NCBI GenBank assembly: GCA_903832875.1
Contig: CAILDA010000022.1
Span: 1-64,000, forward strand
Length of the DNA stretch: 64,000 nucleotides
Reading direction: 5' to 3'
Source of the DNA: an uncultured Micrococcales bacterium
Lineage (GTDB): Bacteria; Actinomycetota; Actinomycetes; Actinomycetales; Microbacteriaceae
Below, piece by piece: positions 11,683-21,974 of this stretch. Positions within the stretch are counted from its first letter, which is position 1. The number at the start of each line of letters is the position of its first letter. The translations under genes and the position numbers were made by a program. Below the pieces are notes generated by a model that was given only the letters and a program-made list of their open reading frames with translations, did not search any database and was not told the origin of the DNA.

Positions 11683-12558
11683 TTACTCTTTCCCTAAATC
11701 TCTGTGTTTTAGGCGCACTTCGACGCCTTCTAGTACGGTCAATCGCTTAGCCACTTCAATAGCGGTTGCAACAGATCTGTGTTTGCCACCGGTGCAACCA
11801 AAGGCAATGGATGCGTGCTTACGGTTCTCTTTAAGATAGCCACGAAGAACTGGTTGAAGAGCTGCCACGTAGTTGGTGATGAATTCCTCAGCGCCGTCTT
11901 GCTGTAATACGAAATCAGCGACTTGTTGGTCTTCACCGGTGAATGGACGCAATGCTTCATCCCAAAACGGGTTAGGGATAAATCTCATGTCAGCAATCAA
12001 GTCAGCATCGCTCGGTGCACCGTATTTAAATCCAAAGCTTTGAATCATTAGATTCAGTTTCTTAGATTCTTCAGATGAGAAACTTTCGGCAATCTTTGAC
12101 GCTAATTGATAGACGTTCAGTTCGCTGCTATCGATAACATAGTCCGCTTGCTCACGAAGAGGTAATAACCTGGTTCGCTCAGCATCAATTCCATCGGTAA
12201 TGGTTCCATTACCCTGTAAGGGATGAGGTCGTCTGACTTGCTCGTATCTTTTCACTAATGTCGCATCGTTAGCTTCCAGGAAAAGTACCTGAGCAGCGAC
12301 GTTACTTTGTCGCAGCAAATTTATGTGCTCACTTAGATCTAGGAAGAGCTCTCCACCACGTGCATCGATGACAACGGCTAACCTTGGCAATTCACGACCT
12401 GAGTGCGAGAACAGTTCAGCCATTGGTTTGATCATTTGTGGCGGCAGGTTATCAACGACATACCAATCCATGTCTTCCAAAGCTTTACCAACGGTTGATC
12501 TACCCGCGCCAGACATGCCAGTTACTATCAGTAACTCAAACGAATTGTCTTGGTTCAC
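11683..12558 (-). CDS. rapZ: RNase adapter / nucleotide-binding protein RapZ (YvcJ family)
   Basis: IVTGMSGAGRSTVGKALEDMDWYVVDNLPPQMI; IAFGCTGGKHRSVA. Confidence 0.95.
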   Translation of the reverse strand: MNQDNSFELLIVTGMSGAGRSTVGKALEDMDWYVVDNLPPQMIKPMAELFSHSGRELPRLAVVIDARGGELFLDLSEHINLLRQSNVAAQVLFLEANDATLVKRYEQVRRPHPLQGNGTITDGIDAERTRLLPLREQADYVIDSSELNVYQLASKIAESFSSEESKKLNLMIQSFGFKYGAPSDADLIADMRFIPNPFWDEALRPFTGEDQQVADFVLQQDGAEEFITNYVAALQPVLRGYLKENRKHASIAFGCTGGKHRSVATAIEVAKRLTVLEGVEVRLKHRDLGKE

Positions 12559-12633
12559 TTAGGTTCTTCCTTGCTCGTTGAGATAACTCTAGTCATTTTG
12601 CGACACGCCCGAGATGAAATTACCGAACTGGTG

Positions 12634-14487
12634 CTAGTTATCGCTCAATTTAGCCAATATTGATGCCGCTAAGGCCGGTCCTATGCCGGAAACCTCACCA
12701 ATCTCCTCCAAAGAAGCCATTCTGAGGCGCTTAGCAGAGCCAAAGCGCCTAAGTAATGCAGCTACTCGTTTATCCCCTAGTCCTTCAATTGACGCCAATT
12801 CGGTGGCAATTCCTGAGGCGCGTTGCTTACGTTGAGCCGTAATCGCAAAGCGGTGAGCTTCATCGCGCACCCGTTGCAATAGGAACAACGCTTCAGTACC
12901 TCTTGGCAAGATCACTGGGAACGGGTTATTCGGCAACCAAATTTCTTCTAGTCGCTTTGCTAAGCCAATCACAGCTAAGTTTTGGACGCCGCTATCTGCT
13001 AGAGCTCGAGCTGCTGCATTTACCTGAGGTGCTCCTCCATCAACGATCAGTAGCCCAGGTCGATAACTGAATTTATTTTTAGTTTCGCTATCTCCTTCAA
13101 CCAGATATTTCAATCGGCGACGAAGAGTCTGATAGAGCGAATCAGTGTCGTCAGTTGATGTTTCTATGTTGAACTTACGATACTGATCCTTCTTAGCCAA
13201 GCCATCTTCAAAGACCACCATGGAAGAAACAATTCCGGTGCCACCAAGATGCGAAACGTCATAACACTCGATACGTAGTGGTGCGGTTTCCAGTTGCAAA
13301 TACTTTTGCAGTTGCGCTAAAGCTTCACTTCTAGCAGTGAAGTCCGCGGTTCTACGAAGCTTGTATAAACCAAGAGCATGCTTGGCATTGGTATGAGCAG
13401 TTTCTGCTAGTGCACGTTTATCCCCTCGTTGTGGGATTCTAAGATCAACCTTCATGCCTCTAATCTCTGTAAGCCACTGGGTTAGAGCTTCAGCATCTGC
13501 TGGCATCACTGGTACGAGCACTTCTTTAGGAACATCGCTAGCGAAAGTATTGTCTTTGCCATAAACGTTTTGTAAGAGATACTCAACAAGTTCGGTGTGA
13601 TCTCGCTCTAGTTCCTTATCGACTACCCAACCCATCACACCTCTGATGCGACCACCACGCACTCGAAACAGACTTACCGCAGCAGCCAGTTCATCATCAG
13701 CGATGCCAAATAGGTCGGCATCGGTTTGATCGGTAAATACCACTGTGCTTTTCTCAAGTACAGCTTCAAGTGCAGCGATGTCGTCGCGGAGTCTGCCAGC
13801 TAGCTCATATTGCTCCGACTCAGAAGCGTCCAGCATTCGCTTGTTTAGTGAATCTAAATACTTCTCATCTCCCGATTGAATAAAGTCAGCAAATTCTTTG
13901 GCCATGGACTTGTGATCATCTTTGCTGATTCTAGAAACACAAGGAGCTGCACACTTACCGATATCTGCAAGCAGACACGGTCGGTTAGATGACTTAGCTC
14001 GGTTATAGACACCGGTTGAGCAGGACCTAATCGGATAAACCTTCAGGAGTGTGTCTAGGGTTTCTCTAACCGCCCAGGCTTGCGTATAAGGACCAAAGTA
14101 TTTGGCTCCCTTGATTTCACGATTACGGGTAATGAAGACCCTAGGGACAGCGTCAGTCATTGTTATTGCTAGGTATGGATAGCTCTTATCGTCTTTGAAC
14201 CTGACGTTGAAAGGTGGATTGAACTCCTTGATCCAGGTGAATTCAAGCTGCAAAGCCTCGAACTCTGTTTTGACTATTGTCCAATTCACATCAACTGAGC
14301 TCTGGACCATTCGACGGGTCTTCTCTTGCAGAGTACTCAGCGGAGCGAAATATGAACTTAGTCTTGCGCGAAGGTTCTTAGCTTTACCAACATAAAGCAC
14401 ACGGCCTGTCTCATCTAGGAAACGATAGACACCAGGATCGGTTGGGATCTCAGAGGTTTTAGGTCTAAAAGAAACATCGTTAGCCAT
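12634..14487 (-). CDS. uvrC: Excinuclease ABC subunit UvrC
   Basis: [35 protein letters not shown] domain; UVR motif; C-terminal HhH. Confidence 0.96.
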   Translation of the reverse strand: MANDVSFRPKTSEIPTDPGVYRFLDETGRVLYVGKAKNLRARLSSYFAPLSTLQEKTRRMVQSSVDVNWTIVKTEFEALQLEFTWIKEFNPPFNVRFKDDKSYPYLAITMTDAVPRVFITRNREIKGAKYFGPYTQAWAVRETLDTLLKVYPIRSCSTGVYNRAKSSNRPCLLADIGKCAAPCVSRISKDDHKSMAKEFADFIQSGDEKYLDSLNKRMLDASESEQYELAGRLRDDIAALEAVLEKSTVVFTDQTDADLFGIADDELAAAVSLFRVRGGRIRGVMGWVVDKELERDHTELVEYLLQNVYGKDNTFASDVPKEVLVPVMPADAEALTQWLTEIRGMKVDLRIPQRGDKRALAETAHTNAKHALGLYKLRRTADFTARSEALAQLQKYLQLETAPLRIECYDVSHLGGTGIVSSMVVFEDGLAKKDQYRKFNIETSTDDTDSLYQTLRRRLKYLVEGDSETKNKFSYRPGLLIVDGGAPQVNAAARALADSGVQNLAVIGLAKRLEEIWLPNNPFPVILPRGTEALFLLQRVRDEAHRFAITAQRKQRASGIATELASIEGLGDKRVAALLRRFGSAKRLRMASLEEIGEVSGIGPALAASILAKLSDN

Positions 14488-14489
14488 GG

Positions 14490-17351
14490 CTAGCCAAGTA
14501 TCTCTTTAAGGAACTTTCCGGTGTGTGACTTAGCATTTTTAGCAAGATCTTCAGGGGTACCAATACCAACAATCTCGCCACCACGAGAACCACCCTCAGG
14601 ACCAATGTCAACTAACCAGTCAGCACTCTTAATTACATCCAGATTGTGCTCAATGACGATAACGGTATTGCCCTTATCAACTAAGCCGTTGAGTACTAGT
14701 AGCAGCTTCCTAACATCTTCGAAGTGCAAACCGGTTGTCGGTTCATCAAGAACATAGATGCTTCGCCCATTAGATCTCTTCTGCAGTTCGGTTGCTAGCT
14801 TCACACGCTGTGCTTCGCCACCAGAGAGAGTTGTCGCAGATTGACCAAGGCGAACATAACCAAGACCCACTTCCACCAAGGTGTCTAGATATCTTGATAT
14901 TGCTGTGATGGCAGCAAAGAATTCAGCTGCTTCTGCAATCGGCATCTCTAAAACCTCAGCGATTGATTTGCCCTTGTATTTAACCTGCAGAGTCTCTCTG
15001 TTGTATCTAGCGCCGTGACAGACCTCACAGGAGACATAAACATCAGGTAAGAAGTTCATCTCAATCTTTAGAGTTCCATCACCACTACACGCCTCACAAC
15101 GCCCGCCCTTAACGTTGAAAGAGAAGCGACCCTGCTGGTAACCACGAGCTTTAGATTCTTGGGTGTCAGCAAAGAGTTTTCTGATGTGATCAAAGACACC
15201 GGTGTATGTTGCAGGGTTTGATCGAGGCGTTCTACCAATAGGGTTCTGGTCAACGTGCACAACTTTGTCTAGTTGATCTAAACCTTCAACACGAGTGTGC
15301 TTACCAGCAACACCTTTCGCACCATTTAGTTTGTTGGCTAAGACTTCATAGAGCACGTCGTTCACCAATGAAGATTTACCTGAACCGCTAACACCTGTTA
15401 CAGCCGTGAAAGTCCCTAACGGGAAGCTAACGTCAACGCTCTTTAGGTTGTTCTCTCTAGCACCAACAACCTTTATCTGACGCTTAGGGTCAACTAGACG
15501 GCGCTTGTTAGGAGTAGCAATCGATTCCCTACCGCTTAGGAATGCGCCGGTTATTGATTCTTTGTTTGTGAGAATCGCCTTATAGCTACCTGAGTGCACA
15601 ACCTCGCCACCGTGAACACCAGCACCAGGACCAATATCAACTAACCAGTCAGCAGCCATGATGGTGTCGTGGTCATGCTCAACAACAATCAAAGTATTTC
15701 CAAGATCACGAAGCTTGATGAGGGTGTCAATCAATCTTCGGTTGTCTCGTTGATGTAAACCAATGCTTGGCTCATCCAAGACATAGAGAACGCCAGTAAG
15801 ACCAGCACCAATCTGTGTTGCTAGACGAATTCGTTGAGCTTCACCACCTGAGAGGGTTGCTGCCGCTCTTTCAAGACTTAGGTAATCCAAACCAACAGCA
15901 ATCAAGAAATCAAGCCGAGATCTAATCTCTCTTAGCACTTGAGCTGCAATCTTCTCATCACGCTTATCGAGTTTTAGCTTGTCAAAGAAATTCATCGATT
16001 CACCAAGACTCATAGAACAAACATCAGCAATGGATGTCTTAGCTACTTTCACAGCTAGAACTTCAGGACGTAACCTGGCACCTTTGCAATCAGGGCAAGG
16101 AGTTTCACGAAGATATTCTGCCCAACGCCCTCTACCCCAGTCATTTTCAGCCTCAAGGTATTTACGCTCGATGTAGTTCAGGGCGCCTTCAAAACCAGTG
16201 GTGTAACGAAGCTCTCTACCGTAACGGTTCTTCCATTTCATCTGAACATCAAAGTTATTGCCATACAAGACTGCTTCTTGAATTTCTTCTGGAAGTTCCA
16301 TCCAAGGAGTGTCAAGAGAGAAATCCATGTCCTTGGCTAAACCAGTAAGCAAACGTGTGTAATAAGTAAACAGACCTTTACCTTGAGTTGACCAAGGTCT
16401 AATAACTCCGCCGTTAATGGATTCTGAAACATCTCCAATGACTAGTTCAGAATCAACGGCCATCTTGGTGCCAAGACCTGAACAGGTAGGGCAAGCACCA
16501 AATGGTGCGTTGAAAGAAAAGGTTCTAGGCTCTATCTCGGTTAGCGCTAGAGGATGCTCGTTAGGACAAGACATCTTCTCGCTGTAGTTGCGATACTTAC
16601 CTTCACCCTCAACATCAACTAGATCAACAGTTAGTCGACCATTGGCAACTTTTAGTGCTGTTTCAACTGAATCTGTAAGACGCTGTGTGATGTCAGCTTT
16701 AGCGACCAACCGGTCAATAACGACAGAGATGTCGTGCTTGTATGTTTTGCGAAGTGGTTTAGCTTCTGCTAATTGGATTACTTCACCATCAACGACTGCT
16801 CTTGCAAAACCTTGGCTGATGAGTTCTCGGAACAGATCAGAGAATTCACCTTTTTTCTGGTCAACAACCTGAGCAAGGATCTGATACTTAGTTCCAGCCT
16901 TAAGCTGCATGATTTGATCAACGATTTGCTGCGTAGTCTGCTTGGTAATCAACTCCCCGCATTCAGCACAATGTGGAACTCCGATACGAGCCCAAAGCAA
17001 TCTCAGGTAATCGTGAATCTCAGTGATTGTTCCAACTGTTGAACGAGGGTTACGGTTCGTTGATTTTTGATCAATCGAAACAGCAGGAGATAGTCCTTCA
17101 ATGAAATCAACATCTGGTCTATCAACCTGGCCTAAGAACTGTCTGGCATAGGCACTGAGTGACTCAACATAACGACGTTGACCTTCAGCAAAAATTGTGT
17201 CGAAAGCTAAAGAAGACTTGCCCGAACCACTCAAGCCGGTGAAAACCACCATGGCATTTTTAGGGATCTCTAAGGTGATGTTCTTTAGGTTATGGACCCT
17301 GGCACCCTTAATAACGAGCTTTTCTTTAGTGGGTATGGAGATTGAGGGCAT
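14490..17351 (-). CDS. uvrA: Excinuclease ABC subunit UvrA
   Basis: [60 protein letters not shown]; two ABC domains; zinc motifs CPTCSGLG and CEACSGDG. Confidence 0.98.
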   Translation of the reverse strand: MPSISIPTKEKLVIKGARVHNLKNITLEIPKNAMVVFTGLSGSGKSSLAFDTIFAEGQRRYVESLSAYARQFLGQVDRPDVDFIEGLSPAVSIDQKSTNRNPRSTVGTITEIHDYLRLLWARIGVPHCAECGELITKQTTQQIVDQIMQLKAGTKYQILAQVVDQKKGEFSDLFRELISQGFARAVVDGEVIQLAEAKPLRKTYKHDISVVIDRLVAKADITQRLTDSVETALKVANGRLTVDLVDVEGEGKYRNYSEKMSCPNEHPLALTEIEPRTFSFNAPFGACPTCSGLGTKMAVDSELVIGDVSESINGGVIRPWSTQGKGLFTYYTRLLTGLAKDMDFSLDTPWMELPEEIQEAVLYGNNFDVQMKWKNRYGRELRYTTGFEGALNYIERKYLEAENDWGRGRWAEYLRETPCPDCKGARLRPEVLAVKVAKTSIADVCSMSLGESMNFFDKLKLDKRDEKIAAQVLREIRSRLDFLIAVGLDYLSLERAAATLSGGEAQRIRLATQIGAGLTGVLYVLDEPSIGLHQRDNRRLIDTLIKLRDLGNTLIVVEHDHDTIMAADWLVDIGPGAGVHGGEVVHSGSYKAILTNKESITGAFLSGRESIATPNKRRLVDPKRQIKVVGARENNLKSVDVSFPLGTFTAVTGVSGSGKSSLVNDVLYEVLANKLNGAKGVAGKHTRVEGLDQLDKVVHVDQNPIGRTPRSNPATYTGVFDHIRKLFADTQESKARGYQQGRFSFNVKGGRCEACSGDGTLKIEMNFLPDVYVSCEVCHGARYNRETLQVKYKGKSIAEVLEMPIAEAAEFFAAITAISRYLDTLVEVGLGYVRLGQSATTLSGGEAQRVKLATELQKRSNGRSIYVLDEPTTGLHFEDVRKLLLVLNGLVDKGNTVIVIEHNLDVIKSADWLVDIGPEGGSRGGEIVGIGTPEDLAKNAKSHTGKFLKEILG

Positions 17352-17379
17352 CTCACAAGTTTAACCCTCAGAGGTGGCT

Positions 17380-19446
17380 CTAAACCTTATCTATCTGCCT
17401 CAGAGTGTATTTAAGTTCACTAATTTCATCTCTAAGCCTGGCTGCAAGCTCGAACTTCAGTTCGGCGGCGGCAGCCTTCATCTGTTGGTCAAGATCTACC
17501 ACTAGGTCTAGCAAATCGTCATAACTAGCGTTCTGGTTAGGTCTTGAGCGCACGGGGGTAATGCCCTTACCATCTCTATTGCGCTTGGATTTTGACTTCT
17601 CAAGTAGTTCGGCAGTGTCTTGTTCCTCGAGAAGAATACTGTCCGTAATGTCAGCTATCTTTTTGCGCAATGGTTGTGGGTCAACACCTTTTTCAAGGTT
17701 GTATGCCACCTGTTTTTCACGCCTTCTATTGGTCTCATCGATGGCCCTAGCCATAGAGTCGGTGACTCGATCTGCATACATATGGACTTCACCGCTGACG
17801 TTTCTAGCAGCTCGACCAATGGTTTGAATCAATGAAGTAGTTGAACGTAAGAATCCTTCTTTATCAGCATCCAGAATGCTAACTAAGGAAACCTCCGGTA
17901 AATCCAAACCTTCTCGCAATAAGTTAATACCAACTAGAACATCGTAAACGCCGCTACGAAGCTCTCTTAGTAGTTCAACTCTTCTAAGTGTGTCAACATC
18001 GCTGTGTAGGTACCTAACTCGAACGCCTGCTTCACTTAGGAACTCGGTAAGTTCCTCAGACATCTTCTTAGTCAGTGTTGTCACAAGAACTCGTTCATCT
18101 CGAGCAGCTCTAACCCTGATTTCTTCAAGTAGGTCATCGATCTGACCCTTGATAGGTTTAACCACAATCTTTGGGTCTATCAAACCGGTTGGTCGAATAA
18201 TCTGTTCCACTACCTCAGTAGTGATACCCATCTCATACTTACCAGGGGTAGCTGAAAGATAAACAGTCTGACCAACTCGATCCAAAAACTCAGTCCACTT
18301 AAGTGGTCTGTTATCCATAGCTGAAGGCAATCTGAAGCCATGTTCCACAAGTGTTCGCTTACGCGATGAGTCCCCCTCATACATGGCACCTATCTGAGGA
18401 ACTGTAACGTGTGATTCATCGATGACAGTCAAGAAATCGTCGGGGAAATAATCAAGCAAACAAGACGGTGACGAACCTGGTTCTCGTCCATCTAAATGTC
18501 TGGAATAGTTTTCGATTCCACTGCAGAAGCCAAGTTCCCTAATCATCTCAAGATCAAAGGTAGTTCTCATCTTGATGCGTTGAGCTTCAAGCAATTTGCC
18601 CTGTATCTCAAACTCTTTTACTCTGGCAACCATTTCTTCTTCAATGGCTTCAAGAGCTAGCCCCATACGTTCAGGGGATGTTACGTAGTAACTCGCTGGG
18701 AATACCGAGATGGTGTCAATAGCACGAACTACTTCGCCGGTAAGTGGATGCAGTTGATAGATGTTCTCAATCTCATCACCAAAAAGCTCTAACCGAATTG
18801 CCAACTCGTCATAAACAGGAATGATCTCAATAGTGTCACCCTTGACTCTGAAGTTTCCCCTTGAGAAGTCATAGTCGTTTCTTTGATACTGCATCGAGAC
18901 GAACTCGCGAATTAGAGCATCGCGGTCAATGTTCTGCCCCTTATGAAGTGGGATAGACATGTCCAAGTACTCGCTTGGTGCCCCTAGTCCATAAATGCAA
19001 GACACAGTTGAGACAACAACCACGTCTCGCCTACTCAACAAACTCATTGTCGCTGAGTACCGTAACCTCTCTACTTCCTCATTGATAGAGGAGTCCTTCT
19101 CAATGAAGGTATCTGTTTGAGGCACATATGCTTCAGGCTGGTAATAGTCGTAGTAGCTTACAAAGTACTCAACAGCGTTATTTGGCAGTAACTCTCGGAA
19201 CTCATTGACTAATTGAGCTGCCAATGTTTTGTTGTGTGCCAGAACTAAAGTCGGTCGCTGTAGTTTTTCGATGAGCCAAGCAGTAGTTGCTGATTTACCT
19301 GTACCGGTAGCACCAAGTAGGACAACGTCTTTTTCTCCAGCGTGAATTCTTTGAGTTAGGTCCGCTATAGCTGTTGGTTGATCTCCAGAAGGAACATAGT
19401 CGCTAATAACTTGAAAAGGAGCAAAGGTTCTAGTTGGTTCTTTCAT
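17380..19446 (-). CDS. uvrB: Excinuclease ABC subunit UvrB
   Basis: [60 protein letters not shown]-terminal UVR motif. Confidence 0.98.
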   Translation of the reverse strand: MKEPTRTFAPFQVISDYVPSGDQPTAIADLTQRIHAGEKDVVLLGATGTGKSATTAWLIEKLQRPTLVLAHNKTLAAQLVNEFRELLPNNAVEYFVSYYDYYQPEAYVPQTDTFIEKDSSINEEVERLRYSATMSLLSRRDVVVVSTVSCIYGLGAPSEYLDMSIPLHKGQNIDRDALIREFVSMQYQRNDYDFSRGNFRVKGDTIEIIPVYDELAIRLELFGDEIENIYQLHPLTGEVVRAIDTISVFPASYYVTSPERMGLALEAIEEEMVARVKEFEIQGKLLEAQRIKMRTTFDLEMIRELGFCSGIENYSRHLDGREPGSSPSCLLDYFPDDFLTVIDESHVTVPQIGAMYEGDSSRKRTLVEHGFRLPSAMDNRPLKWTEFLDRVGQTVYLSATPGKYEMGITTEVVEQIIRPTGLIDPKIVVKPIKGQIDDLLEEIRVRAARDERVLVTTLTKKMSEELTEFLSEAGVRVRYLHSDVDTLRRVELLRELRSGVYDVLVGINLLREGLDLPEVSLVSILDADKEGFLRSTTSLIQTIGRAARNVSGEVHMYADRVTDSMARAIDETNRRREKQVAYNLEKGVDPQPLRKKIADITDSILLEEQDTAELLEKSKSKRNRDGKGITPVRSRPNQNASYDDLLDLVVDLDQQMKAAAAELKFELAARLRDEISELKYTLRQIDKV

Positions 19447-20048
19447 TCAGACTTAGCCTCGTTAGCTAAAACAAACTTATGGAACAGCACTTCTGCATCA
19501 TGCAGCAATAGCGCAAGCGACTGATTGGAGCTAAGGATGTGGTCTGCTCTGGTTGCTCGCTCCAGCGGCGTTGCCTGAGCTCGGATTCGACTAACAGCTT
19601 CTGCTTCAGTCATTCCCCTGTTCTTTACTAGTCTCTTTACTCGTTCATCTTCTGGAGCTTCAATAGTGACCACTGCATCAAAAGGCAGTTCAACCTGAGC
19701 CTCAACAAGCAAAGGAACTGTGTAAATCACAATGGCTGTATCTTGAACAGCAGCAATAAGCTCTCTCGCTCTTTGCTTCACCAAAGGGTGAACAATCGCC
19801 TCTAGTTGGTTTAGCTTCTCTGGGTTAGCAAAGACCAACTGGCCCAACTTCTTGCGATCAAGTTCTCCATTGACAAAGAAATCTGAGCCAAAAGCTTCCT
19901 CTACTTGCTTAGCTCCAGGTGTTTCCTTTGCCACTACCTCTCGGGCTAAGACGTCAGCGTCAATTTCTATCGCACCGAGTTTGACCCAGTGCTCAGCCAC
20001 GGCTGATTTGCCGGCTGCTATGCCACCGGTTAGACCTATCAAGAACAC
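19443..20048 (-). CDS. coaE: Dephospho-CoA kinase
   Basis: [41 protein letters not shown] overlap with uvrB. Confidence 0.95.
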   Translation of the reverse strand: MFLIGLTGGIAAGKSAVAEHWVKLGAIEIDADVLAREVVAKETPGAKQVEEAFGSDFFVNGELDRKKLGQLVFANPEKLNQLEAIVHPLVKQRARELIAAVQDTAIVIYTVPLLVEAQVELPFDAVVTIEAPEDERVKRLVKNRGMTEAEAVSRIRAQATPLERATRADHILSSNQSLALLLHDAEVLFHKFVLANEAKSE

Positions 20049-20075
20049 CTGTCAAGCCTAACTCTTAGTTAAATG

Positions 20076-20110
20076 TTTGAAGGGTTGGACCAATGGCCCA
20101 ACCCTTCAAA
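20076..20110 (-). terminator. Strong hairpin downstream of rpsA, candidate intrinsic terminator without U-tract
   Basis: TTTGAAGGGTTGG - ACCAATGGC - CCAACCCTTCAAA: perfect 13-bp stem, 9-nt loop, starting 10 bp after the rpsA stop. Confidence 0.65.
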
Positions 20111-20120
20111 ACTAGTTCTA

Positions 20121-21590
20121 TTATTCTGCTTCGTTGAGCTTGTCGCGAAGAGCGCTTAGAGACTCGTCAGCTGACAGTGTTCCTGCAGATTCCTCAGCAC
20201 CTTCGGATGAAGATGAAGTGGTGGTGCTAGCAACTTCTGGCTTGGCCTCTGGAAGAGATGCTGCTAACGCGTTAGCGATAGCGACCTGCTTCTTGTGCTC
20301 TTCCCAACGGGTGTGAGCCTCAGAGTATTCCTTCTCCCACTTAGCTTTGGCTTCCTCGAAGCCAGGCTTCCATTCGCTTGTAGCTGAGTCGAAGCCCTCT
20401 GGGTACTTGTAGTTACCCTGGTCATCAAAATCAGTAGCTAGACCGTATAGCGCTGGGTTGAAGTCAGTTCCCTCCGGGTTAACTTCTTCAGTAGCCTGCT
20501 TCAATGAAAGTGAGATACGGCGACGATCAAGATCGATGTCGATAACCTTCACGAAGACATCCTGGTTCACAGTTACAACCTGGCTAGCAAGATCAATGTG
20601 CTTAGCTGAAAGCTCGCTGATGTGTACTAGACCTTCGATGCCATCTGCAACACGTACGAATGCACCGAATGGAACGATCTTGGTGACCTTACCTGGTGCA
20701 TACTGACCGATAGCGTGAGTTCTTGCGAATACCTGCCATGGGTCTTCTTGAGTTGCCTTGAGAGATAGTGAAACGCGCTCGCGCTCCTGATCAACTTCAA
20801 GAACCTCAACGGTAACCTCTTGGCCAATCTCAACAACTTCTGAAGCGTGTTCGATGTGCTTCCATGAAAGCTCACTCACGTGAACTAGACCGTCAACTCC
20901 ACCTAGGTCAATGAATGCACCGAAGTTCACGATAGATGAAACAACACCGGTACGAATCTGACCCTTAGCAAGATCTGCAAGGAAGGTTGTGCGGTTAGCT
21001 GACTGTGACTCTTCAAGAAGAGCACGGCGAGAAAGAACAACGTTGTTGCGGTTCTTATCTAGTTCAAGAATCTTGGCATCAATGTTCTGACCAAGGTAAG
21101 GAGTTAGATCGCGAACACGACGTAGCTCGATTAGAGATGCTGGAAGGAATCCACGAAGACCAATGTCAACGATTAGACCACCCTTAACAACTTCGATAAC
21201 CAAACCGGTAACGACGCCGTCTGCTTCTTTAACCTTCTCAACATCGCCCCAGGCACGTTCGTACTGAGCGCGCTTCTTGGAAAGAATTAGACGACCCTCT
21301 TTGTCTTCTTTCTGAAGAACGAGAGCTTCGATTGAATCCCCGACAGTAACAATGTCACTTGGGTCTGCATCATGGCGAATAGATAATTCGCGTGAAGGGA
21401 TAACACCTTCAGTTTTGTAACCGACATCGACGAGAACTTCGTCACGGTCAATCTTCACTACGATACCTGCGATTAGATCGCCGTCGTTGAAGAATTTTAG
21501 GGTTTTTTCGACTTCTGCTAGGAACTCTTCTGCGGTTCCCATGTCATTGATTGCAACCTGTTTAGGTGCTTTTGCGGTGCTACTTGTCAT
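20121..21590 (-). CDS. rpsA: 30S ribosomal protein S1
   Basis: Four S1 repeats (e.g. GGVDGLVHVSELSWKHIEHASEVVEIGQEVTVEVLEVDQERERVSLSLK). Confidence 0.96.
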   Translation of the reverse strand: MTSSTAKAPKQVAINDMGTAEEFLAEVEKTLKFFNDGDLIAGIVVKIDRDEVLVDVGYKTEGVIPSRELSIRHDADPSDIVTVGDSIEALVLQKEDKEGRLILSKKRAQYERAWGDVEKVKEADGVVTGLVIEVVKGGLIVDIGLRGFLPASLIELRRVRDLTPYLGQNIDAKILELDKNRNNVVLSRRALLEESQSANRTTFLADLAKGQIRTGVVSSIVNFGAFIDLGGVDGLVHVSELSWKHIEHASEVVEIGQEVTVEVLEVDQERERVSLSLKATQEDPWQVFARTHAIGQYAPGKVTKIVPFGAFVRVADGIEGLVHISELSAKHIDLASQVVTVNQDVFVKVIDIDLDRRRISLSLKQATEEVNPEGTDFNPALYGLATDFDDQGNYKYPEGFDSATSEWKPGFEEAKAKWEKEYSEAHTRWEEHKKQVAIANALAASLPEAKPEVASTTTSSSSEGAEESAGTLSADESLSALRDKLNEAE

Positions 21591-21707
21591 AGAGATGATA
21601 TCTCGATCTTGTTTTTACTCGGGCCGCACAGCCTTAACACGTTAACTTGCATGCTAAAACCACTTGGCGTGGACGGGGTGTTGGTCCAAAACTGAACCTT
21701 GGCTAGT

Positions 21708-21974
21708 CTACTGGCTTAGCGGGCTGCTAACAACGTGGCTGAGAGTCTCCAAAACCGTAACCTCATCAGGACCGGTCACTTCGATGACCAATTCCTCGCC
21801 CTGTTTAGCACCGAGGCCCAAAATAGCCAAAATACTTACCCCTGAGGCTCTTTTACCTAGCCTGTTTACCAAGAAAACCTGATGATTGCTAAGCGTTGCT
21901 GCTCTAACGAAATCAGCTGCAGGCCTGGCATGCAAGCCAACTTCTGAAGCTACAGTCACAGTTGCTTTGACCAT
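21708..21974 (-). CDS. ptsH: HPr family phosphocarrier protein
   Basis: VASEVGLHARPAADFVRAA with phospho-acceptor His; GVSILAILGLGAKQGEELVIEVTG. Confidence 0.9.
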   Translation of the reverse strand: MVKATVTVASEVGLHARPAADFVRAATLSNHQVFLVNRLGKRASGVSILAILGLGAKQGEELVIEVTGPDEVTVLETLSHVVSSPLSQ

